This document shows positions 1-6,637 of a stretch of DNA of 12,476 nucleotides, piece by piece (the stretch's first letter is position 1; each line of letters begins with the position of its first letter). The stretch comes from an uncultured Clostridia bacterium (GTDB lineage: Bacteria; Bacillota; Clostridia; Oscillospirales; Ruminococcaceae), in contig CAMOFU010000047.1 of assembly GCA_946613705.1 (NCBI GenBank), positions 1-12,476 on the forward strand. The letters run 5' to 3'. The notes below the pieces were generated by a model that made no database searches, was not told the origin of the DNA, and saw only the letters and a program-made list of their open reading frames with translations. The translations under genes and the position numbers were made by a program.

Positions 1-79
1 GCGCTGTCGCCGCTGCGACCGACGGCATTGCGCTGTCGCCGCTGCGACCGACGGCATTGCGCTGTCGCCGCTGCGACCG
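1..79. repeat. 29-bp tandem repeat, about 2.7 copies, cut by window edge
   Basis: Units begin at 1, 30 and 59 and are identical where they overlap; the third stops matching after 79. Each unit contains the short inverted repeat GTCGC-CGCT-GCGAC, able to form a 5-bp stem with a 4-nt loop. A period of 29 is not a multiple of three, so a coding repeat that preserves frame is unlikely. There are no spacers between units. The array probably continues leftwards beyond the window. I cannot tell whether the same unit occurs elsewhere in the genome. Confidence 0.9.
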
Positions 80-193
80 GGTGAAGACTTAGTGTAAAAT
101 ATTTGTAGGCAGTACGCCCCGAGCCAGAACAAGGGATCGGTTCGCTCTCCGTTGTCGGCGAGGGAATTGCGCCGCCCGCGCTAGGGTGAAGAC
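53..193. repeat. Imperfect direct duplication ending in GGGTGAAGAC
   Basis: The decamer GGGTGAAGAC occurs at 79-88 and again at 184-193. The similarity extends to the left: GGCATTGCG with a GC-rich run (53-78) resembles GGAATTGCG with a shorter GC-rich run (163-183). The 3' boundary of the tandem array therefore appears twice, about 105 bp apart. The DNA between (89-162) holds no gene that I can recognise; it contains a weak GAGC-GAAC / GTTC-GCTC stem (121-147). The whole 1-199 stretch reads as intergenic repeat material upstream of a promoter. Confidence 0.6.
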
Positions 194-199
194 AGCTTG

Positions 200-228
200 T
201 TGACTTTTGCCGTTTTTCGTGGTATAAT
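200..228 (+). promoter_or_regulatory. Sigma-A promoter, TTGACT-17-TATAAT
   Basis: A -35 hexamer TTGACT (200-205) and a perfect -10 TATAAT (223-228) are separated by exactly 17 bp, with a T-rich spacer. Transcription would begin near 235, giving a leader of about 32 nt that carries a strong AAGGAGG ribosome-binding site (253-259), 7 nt before the ATG at 267. This is the best promoter in the window, and no clear terminator follows before about 7400, so it may drive a long multi-gene transcript. Confidence 0.9.
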
Positions 229-266
229 CAATACAATGGGATATTATTTGAAAAGGAGGCAGTGTT

Positions 267-869
267 ATGTCAAAAATAAATGTAGTTGCTATCGAGAGAC
301 AGTATTGCAGCGGCGGCAGCGAGATCGGCAGGAAGACCGCAGAACTGCTGGGCGTGCCGTGCTATGATCGGGAGATCGTTGATAAGGCCGCCGAAAGGCT
401 CGGCATCACGGCGGACGAGATCAGGAAGTTCGAGGAGTGGGTGATGAGCCCGATAAGAGCGGGGCTGCATCTGCGGCGCGAGAACCAGCTGGATATGTTC
501 GAGAAGGTGTTCGCCGCCGAGACCGAGATAATCGCCGAGTATGCCCGCAAGGGTCCGTGCATTATCGTCGGGCGCTGCGCGGGTTATATCCTCAAGAGCC
601 TTACCCGCACGCTTACGGTGTATGTCTATGCCGATCAGGAGAGCCGTGTTTCGAGAGCTGTCAACGAGCACGGGATCGCCTTCGATGATGCGGCCGGTGT
701 GCTCAAACGCTATGACAAGAAGCGCGGGGACTTTTACAATGTGAACACCCGACAGAACTGGTCGTCGATGCAGAGCTATGATATCTGCCTCAACAGCACC
801 ACTCTCGGCACCGACGGCTGTGCAAGAACTATCTGCGATATGGTAAGGGCATCGGAGGCTGCCAAGTAA
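267..869 (+). CDS. Cytidylate kinase-like family protein
   Basis: This 200-residue protein belongs to the cytidylate-kinase-like family (Pfam Cytidylate_kin2) of P-loop nucleotide kinases, which is common in Clostridia. The N-terminal strand and P-loop-like segment run from about residue 5 to 22 (VVAIERQYCSGGSEIGRK), matching the family pattern of a glycine-rich loop followed by EIGRK. A second family motif, IIVGRCAGYIL, lies at about 99-109; many relatives have Asp where this one has Gly (GRCAD). The C-terminal part (about 150-185) has the basic KRYDKKRGDFY stretch and the YDICLNSTTLG strand typical of the family. Real cytidylate kinase (Cmk) phosphorylates CMP/dCMP; for this branch the substrate is not established, so I give no gene symbol. 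The start is set by AAGGAGG 7 nt upstream. It is first in the run behind the 200-228 promoter. Confidence 0.88.
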   Translation: MSKINVVAIERQYCSGGSEIGRKTAELLGVPCYDREIVDKAAERLGITADEIRKFEEWVMSPIRAGLHLRRENQLDMFEKVFAAETEIIAEYARKGPCIIVGRCAGYILKSLTRTLTVYVYADQESRVSRAVNEHGIAFDDAAGVLKRYDKKRGDFYNVNTRQNWSSMQSYDICLNSTTLGTDGCARTICDMVRASEAAK

Positions 870-911
870 ATTTGCGTGTTTGTATTTTACAGAGAAAGGC
901 GGTGCGCTGCT

Positions 912-1553
912 GTGATAAAGGCTGTGCTGTTCGATATGGACGGGCTGATGTTCGATACCGAGGTGCTGCTCGGGAGGTTCTGGATACAGGCGGCAAGGGA
1001 GCACGGCTTCGATATGAAGCCCGAGCATACCGTTGCGATACGCTCGATGCATCGCAGGTTCTCGGAGCCGTATCTGAAAAGGCAGCTCGGGGAGGATTTT
1101 GACTATCGGGCGGTGCGCGGCCGCAGGATAGAGCTGATGAACACATACCTTTCCGAGAACGGGATACCCAAGAAGAAGGGGCTCGATGAGCTGCTCGGCT
1201 TTCTCGGCAGCAGAGGGATAAAGCGGGCAGTCTGCACTGCCACCGATCAGGAGCGGACAAGGGGGTACCTTGCCCGAGCGGGTGTGGCAGACAGCTTCGA
1301 TAAGCTGATCTGCGGCGATATGATAAAGATCGGCAAGCCCGCGCCATACATATACAGCTTTGCCTGTGAGCAGCTGGGGCTTGACCCCGCTGAGTGCATG
1401 GCGCTCGAGGACTCGCCGAACGGCATTATCTCGGCTGCGGCTGCGGGGCTGAACGTTGTTATGATACCCGACCGCTCGCAGCCCTCGGAGGACATCATGC
1501 CGCTGCTGCTGGCAGTGTGCCCGAGCCTTGATAAAGTGGCAGAGCTGTTTTGA
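912..1553 (+). CDS. HAD-superfamily hydrolase, beta-phosphoglucomutase-like
   Basis: With a GTG start at 912 this is a 213-residue HAD enzyme. Motif I is FDMDGLMFDTE (nucleophile D8, acid/base D10). A helical cap follows (about 18-85). Motif II is the VCTAT strand end (about 107-111). Motif III is K142 in GKPAP, and motif IV is the E166-D167 pair in LEDSPNG, which binds magnesium. Order and spacing fit the beta-phosphoglucomutase/phosphatase subfamily with a C1 cap, acting on small phosphorylated metabolites in the cytoplasm; the substrate cannot be read from sequence. An in-frame GTG at 876 would add 12 residues before the hydrophobic first strand, but its nearest SD (GGAGG, 854-858) is 17 nt away, whereas AAAGGCGG lies about 9 nt before 912, so I prefer 912. 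It sits 42 nt after the previous gene, likely co-transcribed. Confidence 0.9.
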   Translation: MIKAVLFDMDGLMFDTEVLLGRFWIQAAREHGFDMKPEHTVAIRSMHRRFSEPYLKRQLGEDFDYRAVRGRRIELMNTYLSENGIPKKKGLDELLGFLGSRGIKRAVCTATDQERTRGYLARAGVADSFDKLICGDMIKIGKPAPYIYSFACEQLGLDPAECMALEDSPNGIISAAAAGLNVVMIPDRSQPSEDIMPLLLAVCPSLDKVAELF

Positions 1554-1586
1554 CGGAAATAATTCTTTTTGGATCATGGTGATAAA

Positions 1587-2702
1587 ATGGATTTGAATGA
1601 ACTCAGACAGGGAATAAACGAGATAGATGCACAGATAGAGGAGCTGTTCAAAAGGCGCATGGAGCTGTGTATCGGTGTGGCGGAGTATAAGCAGGAAAAG
1701 GGGCTGCCCGTGTTTCAGGGCGGCCGCGAAAAGGAGATACTTGAGCGCGTGAGCCGCGATATGCCCGACTGGCTCAGGGGCGGCGGTAACGTGCTGTTCA
1801 CGACAATGATGGATATTTCCAAGACACTTCAGTTCCAGCGGATATTCAGCGACAGGACTGCCCCCGAGACCGTGCCGCTCGATCTGTCTGAGGCGGCGGT
1901 ATGTGCCGTGCCCGGGATAAGCGGCTCCTACTCGCATTTTGCCTGCCGAAAGTTCTCGGGCAGCTTTGAGCCGAGATTCTATCCCTCGTTTCGGGAGGTG
2001 TTCAAGGCAGTCGAGAGCGGCGAGACCAAGTTCGGTGTGCTGCCGATAGTCAATTCCACGGCAGGCTCGGTCGGTCTGACCTACGAGCTGCTGAAGGAAT
2101 ATGAGCTGATGATCTGCGCGACCTGCAAGGTGAAGATATCTCACTGCCTTGCCGTCCGCAAGGGCGTGAAGCTTGAGAATGTGCGTGAGGTATGGTCGCA
2201 CGATCAGGCGCTGATGCAGTGCTCGCGGTTCATCGGCGAGCACAGTCTGCGGCCTCATCTGAGCGAGAACACCTCGCTCGCTGCCGAGTTCGTGGCCGGC
2301 GCGGAGGGACCGTATGCCGCCATCTGCTCGGAGGAATGCGCCAAGGAGCGCGGGCTTGAAATAATAGCCCGCGGGATAGCCGATGCCGATAAGAATGCAA
2401 CGCGGTTCATTTTAGTTTCAAAGCAGGCGTTCTGTCCCGAGGGAGCCGATATCATATCGGTGTCGCTGGCGCTGCCGCACCAGTCCTCCTCGCTTTATAG
2501 AATGCTCACAAAGTTTTCGGCTGCGGGTCTGAACCTTACGATGATCGAATCCCGCCCGATCGCCAATACAGACTTTGATGTGGTGTTCTATCTCGACTTT
2601 GAGGGCTCGCTGTCGTCTCCGCCCGTGGCAAGACTTATGGCGGAGCTTGAATATGAGCTTTCGTATTTCCGCTTTCTGGGAAGCTATAAGGAGATAAAAT
2701 AA
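1587..2702 (+). CDS. pheA: Bifunctional chorismate mutase/prephenate dehydratase (P-protein)
   Basis: This 371-residue fusion converts chorismate to prephenate and then phenylpyruvate, the committed route to phenylalanine. The N-terminal AroQ chorismate mutase domain (1 to about 90) shows LRQGINEIDAQI, FKRRMEL, a Lys in AEYK, and REKEIL, matching the family's active-site Arg, Arg, Lys and Arg-Glu. The prephenate dehydratase domain (about 97-275) begins AVCAVPGISGSYSHFA and ends with the signature NATRF (270-274; catalytic Thr272). A C-terminal ACT domain (about 285-360) has the ESRP motif (321-324) used for phenylalanine feedback inhibition. Oddly, the usual PIENS motif reads PIVNS: the conserved Glu is Val155. 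SHDQAL also replaces SHPQAL. ATG 1587 begins exactly where the mutase domain should; a TTG at 1569 would add only six residues. Cytoplasmic; the next gene starts one base after the stop. Confidence 0.95.
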   Translation: MDLNELRQGINEIDAQIEELFKRRMELCIGVAEYKQEKGLPVFQGGREKEILERVSRDMPDWLRGGGNVLFTTMMDISKTLQFQRIFSDRTAPETVPLDLSEAAVCAVPGISGSYSHFACRKFSGSFEPRFYPSFREVFKAVESGETKFGVLPIVNSTAGSVGLTYELLKEYELMICATCKVKISHCLAVRKGVKLENVREVWSHDQALMQCSRFIGEHSLRPHLSENTSLAAEFVAGAEGPYAAICSEECAKERGLEIIARGIADADKNATRFILVSKQAFCPEGADIISVSLALPHQSSSLYRMLTKFSAAGLNLTMIESRPIANTDFDVVFYLDFEGSLSSPPVARLMAELEYELSYFRFLGSYKEIK

Positions 2703-2703
2703 A

Positions 2704-3396
2704 ATGAAGGTCACGATCATTCACGGTCAGAGCCACAAGGGCTCGACCTATCACATTGCCCGCTCGCTGGCGATGAAGCTGGGCGGGGAGCTTACAGAGT
2801 TTATGCTGCCGCGTGATTTCGGGGATCATTGCTGCGGCTGCACCCGCTGCTTTCGTGAGGGTGCGAAAAAATGCCCTCATCATGAAAAGCTGGCACCGAT
2901 AACCAAGGCGCTCAACGAGGCCGATGTCATAATACTGGCAAGCCCTGTTTATGTGCTGCACGCAACGGGCTCGATGAAGGCGCTGCTCGACCATTACGGC
3001 TACCGCTGGATGCCGCACCGTCCCGATGAGAGAATGTTCTCGAAGCAGGGAGTGTGCATCTCGACGGCCGCGGGCGGCGGAATGAAGAGCGCCAACAAGG
3101 ATATGTCGGACAGCCTGCTTTTCTGGGGTGTACCTAAGATATACCGCCTCGGCTTTGCGGTACGCGCTATAGACTGGGAGAGCGTTGACGAGGGCAGGAA
3201 GCTCAGCATCGACCGCATTCTTGATAAGACGGCGGATAAGATCTTTCAGAACGTCGGCAAAGTCAGGGTCGGGCCAAAGACCAGGGGGCTGTTCAATGCG
3301 TGCAGAGAGCTGCAGTTCATTTTGAAGAGCCCGTCCGATCTTCGCTACTGGAAGAAAAAGGGCTGGCTTGAAGGAAAGCGCCCGTGGAAGGGATAA
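2704..3396 (+). CDS. Flavodoxin-fold NAD(P)H-dependent oxidoreductase, Fe-S flavoprotein-like
   Basis: A 230-residue protein of the NADPH-dependent FMN reductase/flavodoxin superfamily. The first strand and FMN-phosphate loop are VTIIHGQSHKGSTYHIAR (3-20), and the second flavin-binding strand is ADVIILASPVYVLHATGSMK (about 76-95), with the aromatic residue in SPVY expected near the flavin. Between them lies a compact cysteine cluster: C43, C46, C49 and C57, exactly C-x2-C-x2-C-x7-C. This is the pattern described for the iron-sulfur flavoprotein (Isf) family, where four cysteines hold a 4Fe-4S cluster. An extra Cys44 is present. The likely role is cytoplasmic electron transfer or quinone/oxygen reduction; the partner is unknown. 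A basic C-terminal tail (about 195-230) extends the usual core. AAGGAG (2688-2693) is 10 nt before the ATG, inside the end of pheA, so the two are translationally close. Confidence 0.85.
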   Translation: MKVTIIHGQSHKGSTYHIARSLAMKLGGELTEFMLPRDFGDHCCGCTRCFREGAKKCPHHEKLAPITKALNEADVIILASPVYVLHATGSMKALLDHYGYRWMPHRPDERMFSKQGVCISTAAGGGMKSANKDMSDSLLFWGVPKIYRLGFAVRAIDWESVDEGRKLSIDRILDKTADKIFQNVGKVRVGPKTRGLFNACRELQFILKSPSDLRYWKKKGWLEGKRPWKG

Positions 3397-3434
3397 CAGT
3401 CCTGAAAATTGTACATATACGGAGGAAATGAAAA

Positions 3435-4673
3435 ATGTCAGTACATACTCTTGAAGAGATATATACCCCCGATGCGCTCGAGATGCAGCGCAGGCGCTAT
3501 GACGAGACTGCAAAGGAGTTCAAAGCGTTCTTCGGCACGGAGCACAGCCGCGTGTTCTCGGCTCCCGGGCGCACCGAGGTCGGCGGCAATCATACCGATC
3601 ACAATCACGGCAGGGTGCTGGCGGCAGGCGTATCGCTCGATGTTATCGCTATGGTGCTCCCGACCGATGACGGCATAATAGAGGTCAAGTCGGCAGGCTT
3701 CCCGAAGGACACAGTCGATACCTCCGACCTTGCCGTGAGGCAGGAGGAGCTAAACACCTCCGCGGCGCTGATAAGGGGCGTGGCAGCGGGCTTTGTGAAG
3801 AACGGTCACAGGATAGGCGGCTTCAAGGCATATACCGTCTCTAATGTGCTCAAGGGCTCGGGGCTCTCCAGCTCGGCGGCTTTTGAGGTGCTGATCGGAA
3901 ACATTTTAAACGGCCTGTATAACGACCACGCGGTATCTGCGGTGGAGATCGCGCAGCTCTCGCAGTATGCCGAGAATGTGTACTTCGGCAAGCCCTCGGG
4001 TCTGATGGATCAGATGGCTTCGTCGGTGGGCGGCTTCATCACGATAGATTTTGCCGATCCGCAGAAGCCTGTCATAGATCAGATCGGCTTTGATCTTGCG
4101 TCCTGCGGGTACAGCCTGTGCATCGTGGACACCAAGGGCAGCCATGCCGATCTCACGCCCGAGTATGCCGCTATCCCGCAGGAGATGAAGCAGATCGCCT
4201 CGCATTTCGGCAGAGAGGTGCTCGGGGATATCACGAGTGCGCAGCTTATCGCAGAGCTCCCCGCGCTCAGGGAAGAGTTTTCCGACCGTGCAGTGCTGCG
4301 GGCGCTGCATTTTGCTGACGAGAACGTGCGTGTGGATGAGGAGAAGGCGGCGCTTACCGCAGGCGATGTCAAGGCATTCTTTGATACCGTGAAGCGCTCG
4401 GGCAGATCGTCGTATATGTATCTGCAAAATGTGTTTGCCGCCAGCGACCCCGCACACCAGGGGCTTTCGGTGGCGCTGTATATAGCCGAGAGGGTGCTCG
4501 GGGACGAGGGCGCTTACCGTGTTCACGGCGGCGGCTTTGCGGGCACGGTGCAGGCATTCGTTCCCGATGCCAGACTCGGTGAGTTCAAGGCTGCAATGGA
4601 AAATGTTTTCGGTGCAGGCAGCTGCTATGTACTCTCGGTAAGGCCGTTCGGCGGAACGGAGATAGCTCTCTGA
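3435..4673 (+). CDS. galK: Galactokinase (GHMP kinase family)
   Basis: This 412-residue GHMP kinase phosphorylates galactose at C1 using ATP, the entry step of the Leloir pathway. The sugar-binding signature is SAPGRTEVGGNHTDHNHG (about 42-59), the variant form seen in clostridial galactokinases (GGNHTDH rather than IGEHTDY). The ATP-binding GHMP motif is KGSGLSSSAAFE (about 138-149), and SGLMDQMASSVGG carries the probable catalytic base D192. Motif 3, HGGGFAGTVQAF, lies at about 364-375. Length agrees with the family (about 380-430). Start: GGAGG (3421-3425) is 9 nt before the ATG. No galT, galE or transporter is visible nearby, so galactose use is not organised as a gal operon here. A related GHMP sugar kinase with another substrate remains possible because of the altered sugar-binding motif. 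Confidence 0.9.
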   Translation: MSVHTLEEIYTPDALEMQRRRYDETAKEFKAFFGTEHSRVFSAPGRTEVGGNHTDHNHGRVLAAGVSLDVIAMVLPTDDGIIEVKSAGFPKDTVDTSDLAVRQEELNTSAALIRGVAAGFVKNGHRIGGFKAYTVSNVLKGSGLSSSAAFEVLIGNILNGLYNDHAVSAVEIAQLSQYAENVYFGKPSGLMDQMASSVGGFITIDFADPQKPVIDQIGFDLASCGYSLCIVDTKGSHADLTPEYAAIPQEMKQIASHFGREVLGDITSAQLIAELPALREEFSDRAVLRALHFADENVRVDEEKAALTAGDVKAFFDTVKRSGRSSYMYLQNVFAASDPAHQGLSVALYIAERVLGDEGAYRVHGGGFAGTVQAFVPDARLGEFKAAMENVFGAGSCYVLSVRPFGGTEIAL

Positions 4674-4682
4674 GCTGCCGCG

Positions 4683-4710
4683 TTCACGGACATGATATAC
4701 TATATATACT
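4683..4710 (+). promoter_or_regulatory. Possible weak promoter TTCACG-16-TATACT
   Basis: In the 51-bp gap after galK there is an AT-rich block with two TATACT hexamers (4696-4701 and 4705-4710). The second lies 16 bp after TTCACG (4683-4688), four matches of six to the -35 consensus. The leader would be under 10 nt, with the SD (GAGGAAG, 4711-4717) right at the start, which makes this doubtful. Confidence 0.25.
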
Positions 4711-4724
4711 GAGGAAGTTGCAGT

Positions 4725-5306
4725 ATGAAACTTAACCAAAAACTCGCGCTTGCCAAAAAGCAGATGGATATGATGAAAAAGCGCGGCGTTAAAGTGAAGA
4801 TCGGCACCTGCGGAAAGGTGCTGATCGACGGGCTGCCGTTCTCGTTCTCGGTGACGAGCGCGGGAGATGCCTCGCAGAAGGGGATAGTCGTTTCCTTCTC
4901 GGGAGAGCCTGTTGAGAAGGGTGACCTTACGCTCGGTACGATAGAGATGCGCTTCACCCGAGACGGCAGGGCGCATTCCACGACGAAGAAGCTCGCCCGT
5001 ATCGTCAAGAGCGACGGCAAGCATATCTATCAGGCGAAGTTCACCGATGCCGTGCTGGAGGAGTATCGGCCGCCTAAGAAGAAGGCGGACAGTGCGGCAT
5101 TTCTTGCGGATATCGCTTCGGCCTACAGCTTCAGGGTAATACCCGAGTACAAGGCTGCGGAGGACGCCGAGATCATGCTGACGGTCTATCCGATCGCAGA
5201 CCCGCTGGCAGGGCTTGCGGTCGAGTGGCGCAGCTGCACCTCCGACAAGGACTGGTTCGAGCATAATCCCGATGCGTTCAAGGCTGCGTCACGCAGGATC
5301 AGATAA
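4725..5306 (+). CDS. Hypothetical protein, 193 aa, basic, soluble
   Basis: I do not recognise this protein. It has no signal peptide and no membrane segment. The N-terminal 25 residues are strongly basic and helical-looking (KKQMDMMKKRGVKVK), followed by beta-rich sequence (about 22-90: KVLIDGLPFSFSVTS, KGIVVSFSGEP, LTLGTIEMRFTRDG), a KKK stretch (about 118-120), then a mixed C-terminal half ending DWFEHNPDAFKAASRRIR. The reading frame is well supported: GAGGAAG about 8 nt before the ATG, codon use like its neighbours, and the next gene's start 11 nt after the stop. Lying directly before trmB, it is probably co-transcribed with it, but nothing shows a shared function. Cytoplasmic location is inferred. 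Confidence 0.8.
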   Translation: MKLNQKLALAKKQMDMMKKRGVKVKIGTCGKVLIDGLPFSFSVTSAGDASQKGIVVSFSGEPVEKGDLTLGTIEMRFTRDGRAHSTTKKLARIVKSDGKHIYQAKFTDAVLEEYRPPKKKADSAAFLADIASAYSFRVIPEYKAAEDAEIMLTVYPIADPLAGLAVEWRSCTSDKDWFEHNPDAFKAASRRIR

Positions 5307-5317
5307 GGAGACAGCTT

Positions 5318-5986
5318 ATGCGAATGAGAAGAAAGAAGCACCTCGAGGAGCGCCTTGCAGAGTGCGGAGATATGATAATCTATATGGACAGGGAGGACCG
5401 CAACTATCAGGTCAAGGATACCGCGAGCATACTTGACCTGCGGGAGCTGTTCGGCAGAGATGCCCCCACCGAGCTTGAGATAGGCTGCGGCAAGGGGCAG
5501 TTCATATGTGAGCTGGCACAGCGCCGCCCCGATGTTGATTTTCTCGCGGTGGAAAAGGCGAGCAATGTCATCGTGGACGCAGCAGCGAAGGCGATCGCGC
5601 TGGGACTTGAAAATGTACGTTTTCTGCGCGGCGGTGCGGAGTATCTTGAAAGCTATATCCCCGCGGGCAGCATAGAGCGCATCTATCTGAATTTCAGCTG
5701 CCCCTTTCCGAAGAAGAGCTATGCCTCTCACCGCCTGACGCACAGGCGCTTTCTGTCGATCTACGAGGTGCTGATGAAGCCTCATGCCGAGATACATCAG
5801 AAGACCGATAACCGCGGCTTCTTTGAGTTTTCTCTGGAGGAATTCTCCGATTGCGGCTGGACGATGAAGAATATCTCGCTCGACCTGCACAAGTCCGATT
5901 TTTTGGACAATATTGTGACCGAGTACGAGCAGCGCTTCTCACAGCAGGGCTTCCCGATCTACAGACTGGAGGCATACCGCAAATGA
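5318..5986 (+). CDS. trmB: tRNA (guanine-N7-)-methyltransferase TrmB
   Basis: A 222-residue SAM-dependent enzyme that methylates N7 of G46 in the tRNA variable loop. It begins MRMRRKKHLEERLAECGD, like other clostridial TrmB proteins. SAM motif I is ELEIGCGKGQFI (52-63), followed by FLAVEKASNVI, with the acidic residue that usually holds the SAM ribose. The family block is LNFSCPFPKKSYASHRLTHRRFL (from L124); most TrmB proteins read FSDPWPK here, so the normally conserved Asp is Cys128 and Trp is Phe130. Later motifs are intact: HQKTDN, DLHKSD and TEYEQRFSQQG. Length is normal. GGAG (5307-5310) about 7 nt upstream supports the ATG at 5318 over the one at 5324. The stop overlaps the next gene's start (ATGA), indicating translational coupling. 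Confidence 0.92.
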   Translation: MRMRRKKHLEERLAECGDMIIYMDREDRNYQVKDTASILDLRELFGRDAPTELEIGCGKGQFICELAQRRPDVDFLAVEKASNVIVDAAAKAIALGLENVRFLRGGAEYLESYIPAGSIERIYLNFSCPFPKKSYASHRLTHRRFLSIYEVLMKPHAEIHQKTDNRGFFEFSLEEFSDCGWTMKNISLDLHKSDFLDNIVTEYEQRFSQQGFPIYRLEAYRK

Positions 5987-6558
5987 ACGGGCAGACTGAG
6001 GAGACCGTAAATAGAGAAACAAAAAGGAAAATACCCGTCAGGCTGATCGTCATCATCGCGGCGGTGCTGATATTTGCCGTCGGCATGGCGGTGGAAGTGT
6101 ACAAACATTCGGACAGCAGAATGAAGTCGCTGCTGGAAGACAACAGGGCGGCGTTCGAGAGCTGCGCCCGCTTTTTCGGCGAGGGCGGGGGAGCGGATTT
6201 CAGACCCGATGATGCGGATAACGACAGTGCGAAGGACGATGCAGACCTCGACGGGACAGCGAAGGAGCCAAAGCGCAGCACCTATGCCTCTGCCGAGTTT
6301 CTGGCGGAGAAGTACAAGGACTTTCCCGTATCGGCGGATATAACTGCGCTCGGTGATGCGGGCGTGCAGAAGATAACGCTCTCGGGACATGAGGTGAGGT
6401 TCTACACCGATGTCAATTCGGGGCTTTGCTATATCAGCCCCGAGGCACAGAGCAGCAGCGGGTCCTACTATCCCGAGGGGTATCTTGATGAAAACCGTAT
6501 CGACGGCGACTGGTACCGCTTCGGTGCAGATGTGAAAAAGTCAAAAGACAAGGGATAA
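5983..6558 (+). CDS. Hypothetical membrane-anchored protein, 191 aa
   Basis: I do not recognise this protein. A short, charged cytoplasmic N-terminus (1-18) precedes one hydrophobic segment (about 19-38: VRLIVIIAAVLIFAVGMAV), so it is probably a single-pass protein with its C-terminal domain outside the membrane. After a short helix comes a very acidic, Asp-rich linker (about 68-88) and then a beta-rich domain of roughly 90 residues (ALGDAGVQKITLSGHEVRF, SGLCYISPEAQ, GDWYRFGADVKK). The start is the ATG that overlaps the trmB stop (ATGA), with GGAGG (5968-5972) 10 nt upstream; upstream in-frame starts lie inside trmB and lack support. It may sit at the end of the upstream transcript. The extracellular domain is followed directly by a cell-wall amidase gene, but a shared role is only a guess. 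Confidence 0.8.
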   Translation: MNGQTEETVNRETKRKIPVRLIVIIAAVLIFAVGMAVEVYKHSDSRMKSLLEDNRAAFESCARFFGEGGGADFRPDDADNDSAKDDADLDGTAKEPKRSTYASAEFLAEKYKDFPVSADITALGDAGVQKITLSGHEVRFYTDVNSGLCYISPEAQSSSGSYYPEGYLDENRIDGDWYRFGADVKKSKDKG

Positions 6559-6572
6559 GTGAGCATTGCGGC

Positions 6573-6602
6573 TTGTCATATGAGCCGTCCTTTCAGCATA
6601 GT
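6573..6602 (+). promoter_or_regulatory. Possible promoter for the amidase gene, TTGTCA-18-CATAGT
   Basis: TTGTCA (6573-6578) matches the -35 consensus in five of six positions. CATAGT (6597-6602) matches the -10 in four of six at 18-bp spacing; TAGTAT at 6599-6604 is an alternative at 20 bp. If used, the left arm of the inverted repeat (6585-6595) would lie between the two hexamers and the right arm just downstream of the start of transcription. Confidence 0.3.
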
Positions 6603-6628
6603 ATCTATCAGTATATTTGAAAGGACGG
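6585..6628 (+). promoter_or_regulatory. 11-bp inverted repeat overlapping the amidase ribosome-binding site
   Basis: CCGTCCTTTCA (6585-6595) is the perfect reverse complement of TGAAAGGACGG (6618-6628), with 22 nt between. The right arm contains AAAGGA, the only SD-like sequence before the ATG at 6638 (about 13-15 nt of separation from its core). In RNA this would be a hairpin that hides the ribosome-binding site; in DNA it could equally be an operator for a dimeric regulator. There is no T-tract, so it is not a terminator. Confidence 0.75.
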
Positions 6629-6637
6629 GTCATCGGT

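Noticed and set aside
1..79. CRISPR array
   Set aside because: The 29-bp length tempts, but units follow each other directly with no unique spacers and no cas genes are present.
121..147. Stem GAGC-CA-GAAC / GTTC-GCTC as a structured RNA or tRNA remnant
   Set aside because: Only eight short pairs with a two-base bulge, upstream of the promoter; no tRNA-like arms.
79..193. Insertion element with 10-bp target duplication (GGGTGAAGAC)
   Set aside because: Similarity between the two flanks extends beyond the decamer to the left, so duplication of a larger repeat block explains it better; the interior has no convincing terminal inverted repeats.
1569..1586. TTG start for pheA adding six residues
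   Set aside because: The chorismate mutase domain begins right after ATG 1587, and the added residues match nothing.
270..2258. A 662-codon open frame on the minus strand opposite three genes
   Set aside because: It lies wholly antisense to clear cytidylate-kinase-like, HAD and PheA genes, shows no recognisable domain and no credible SD. Long antisense frames are expected from this GC-rich codon use. The same applies to the minus-strand frames at 3906-5264 and 10307-11491.
6617..6637. TTG start for the amidase
   Set aside because: It would lie at the edge of the inverted repeat with no SD upstream; ATG 6638 has AAAGGACGG before it and fits the signal segment.
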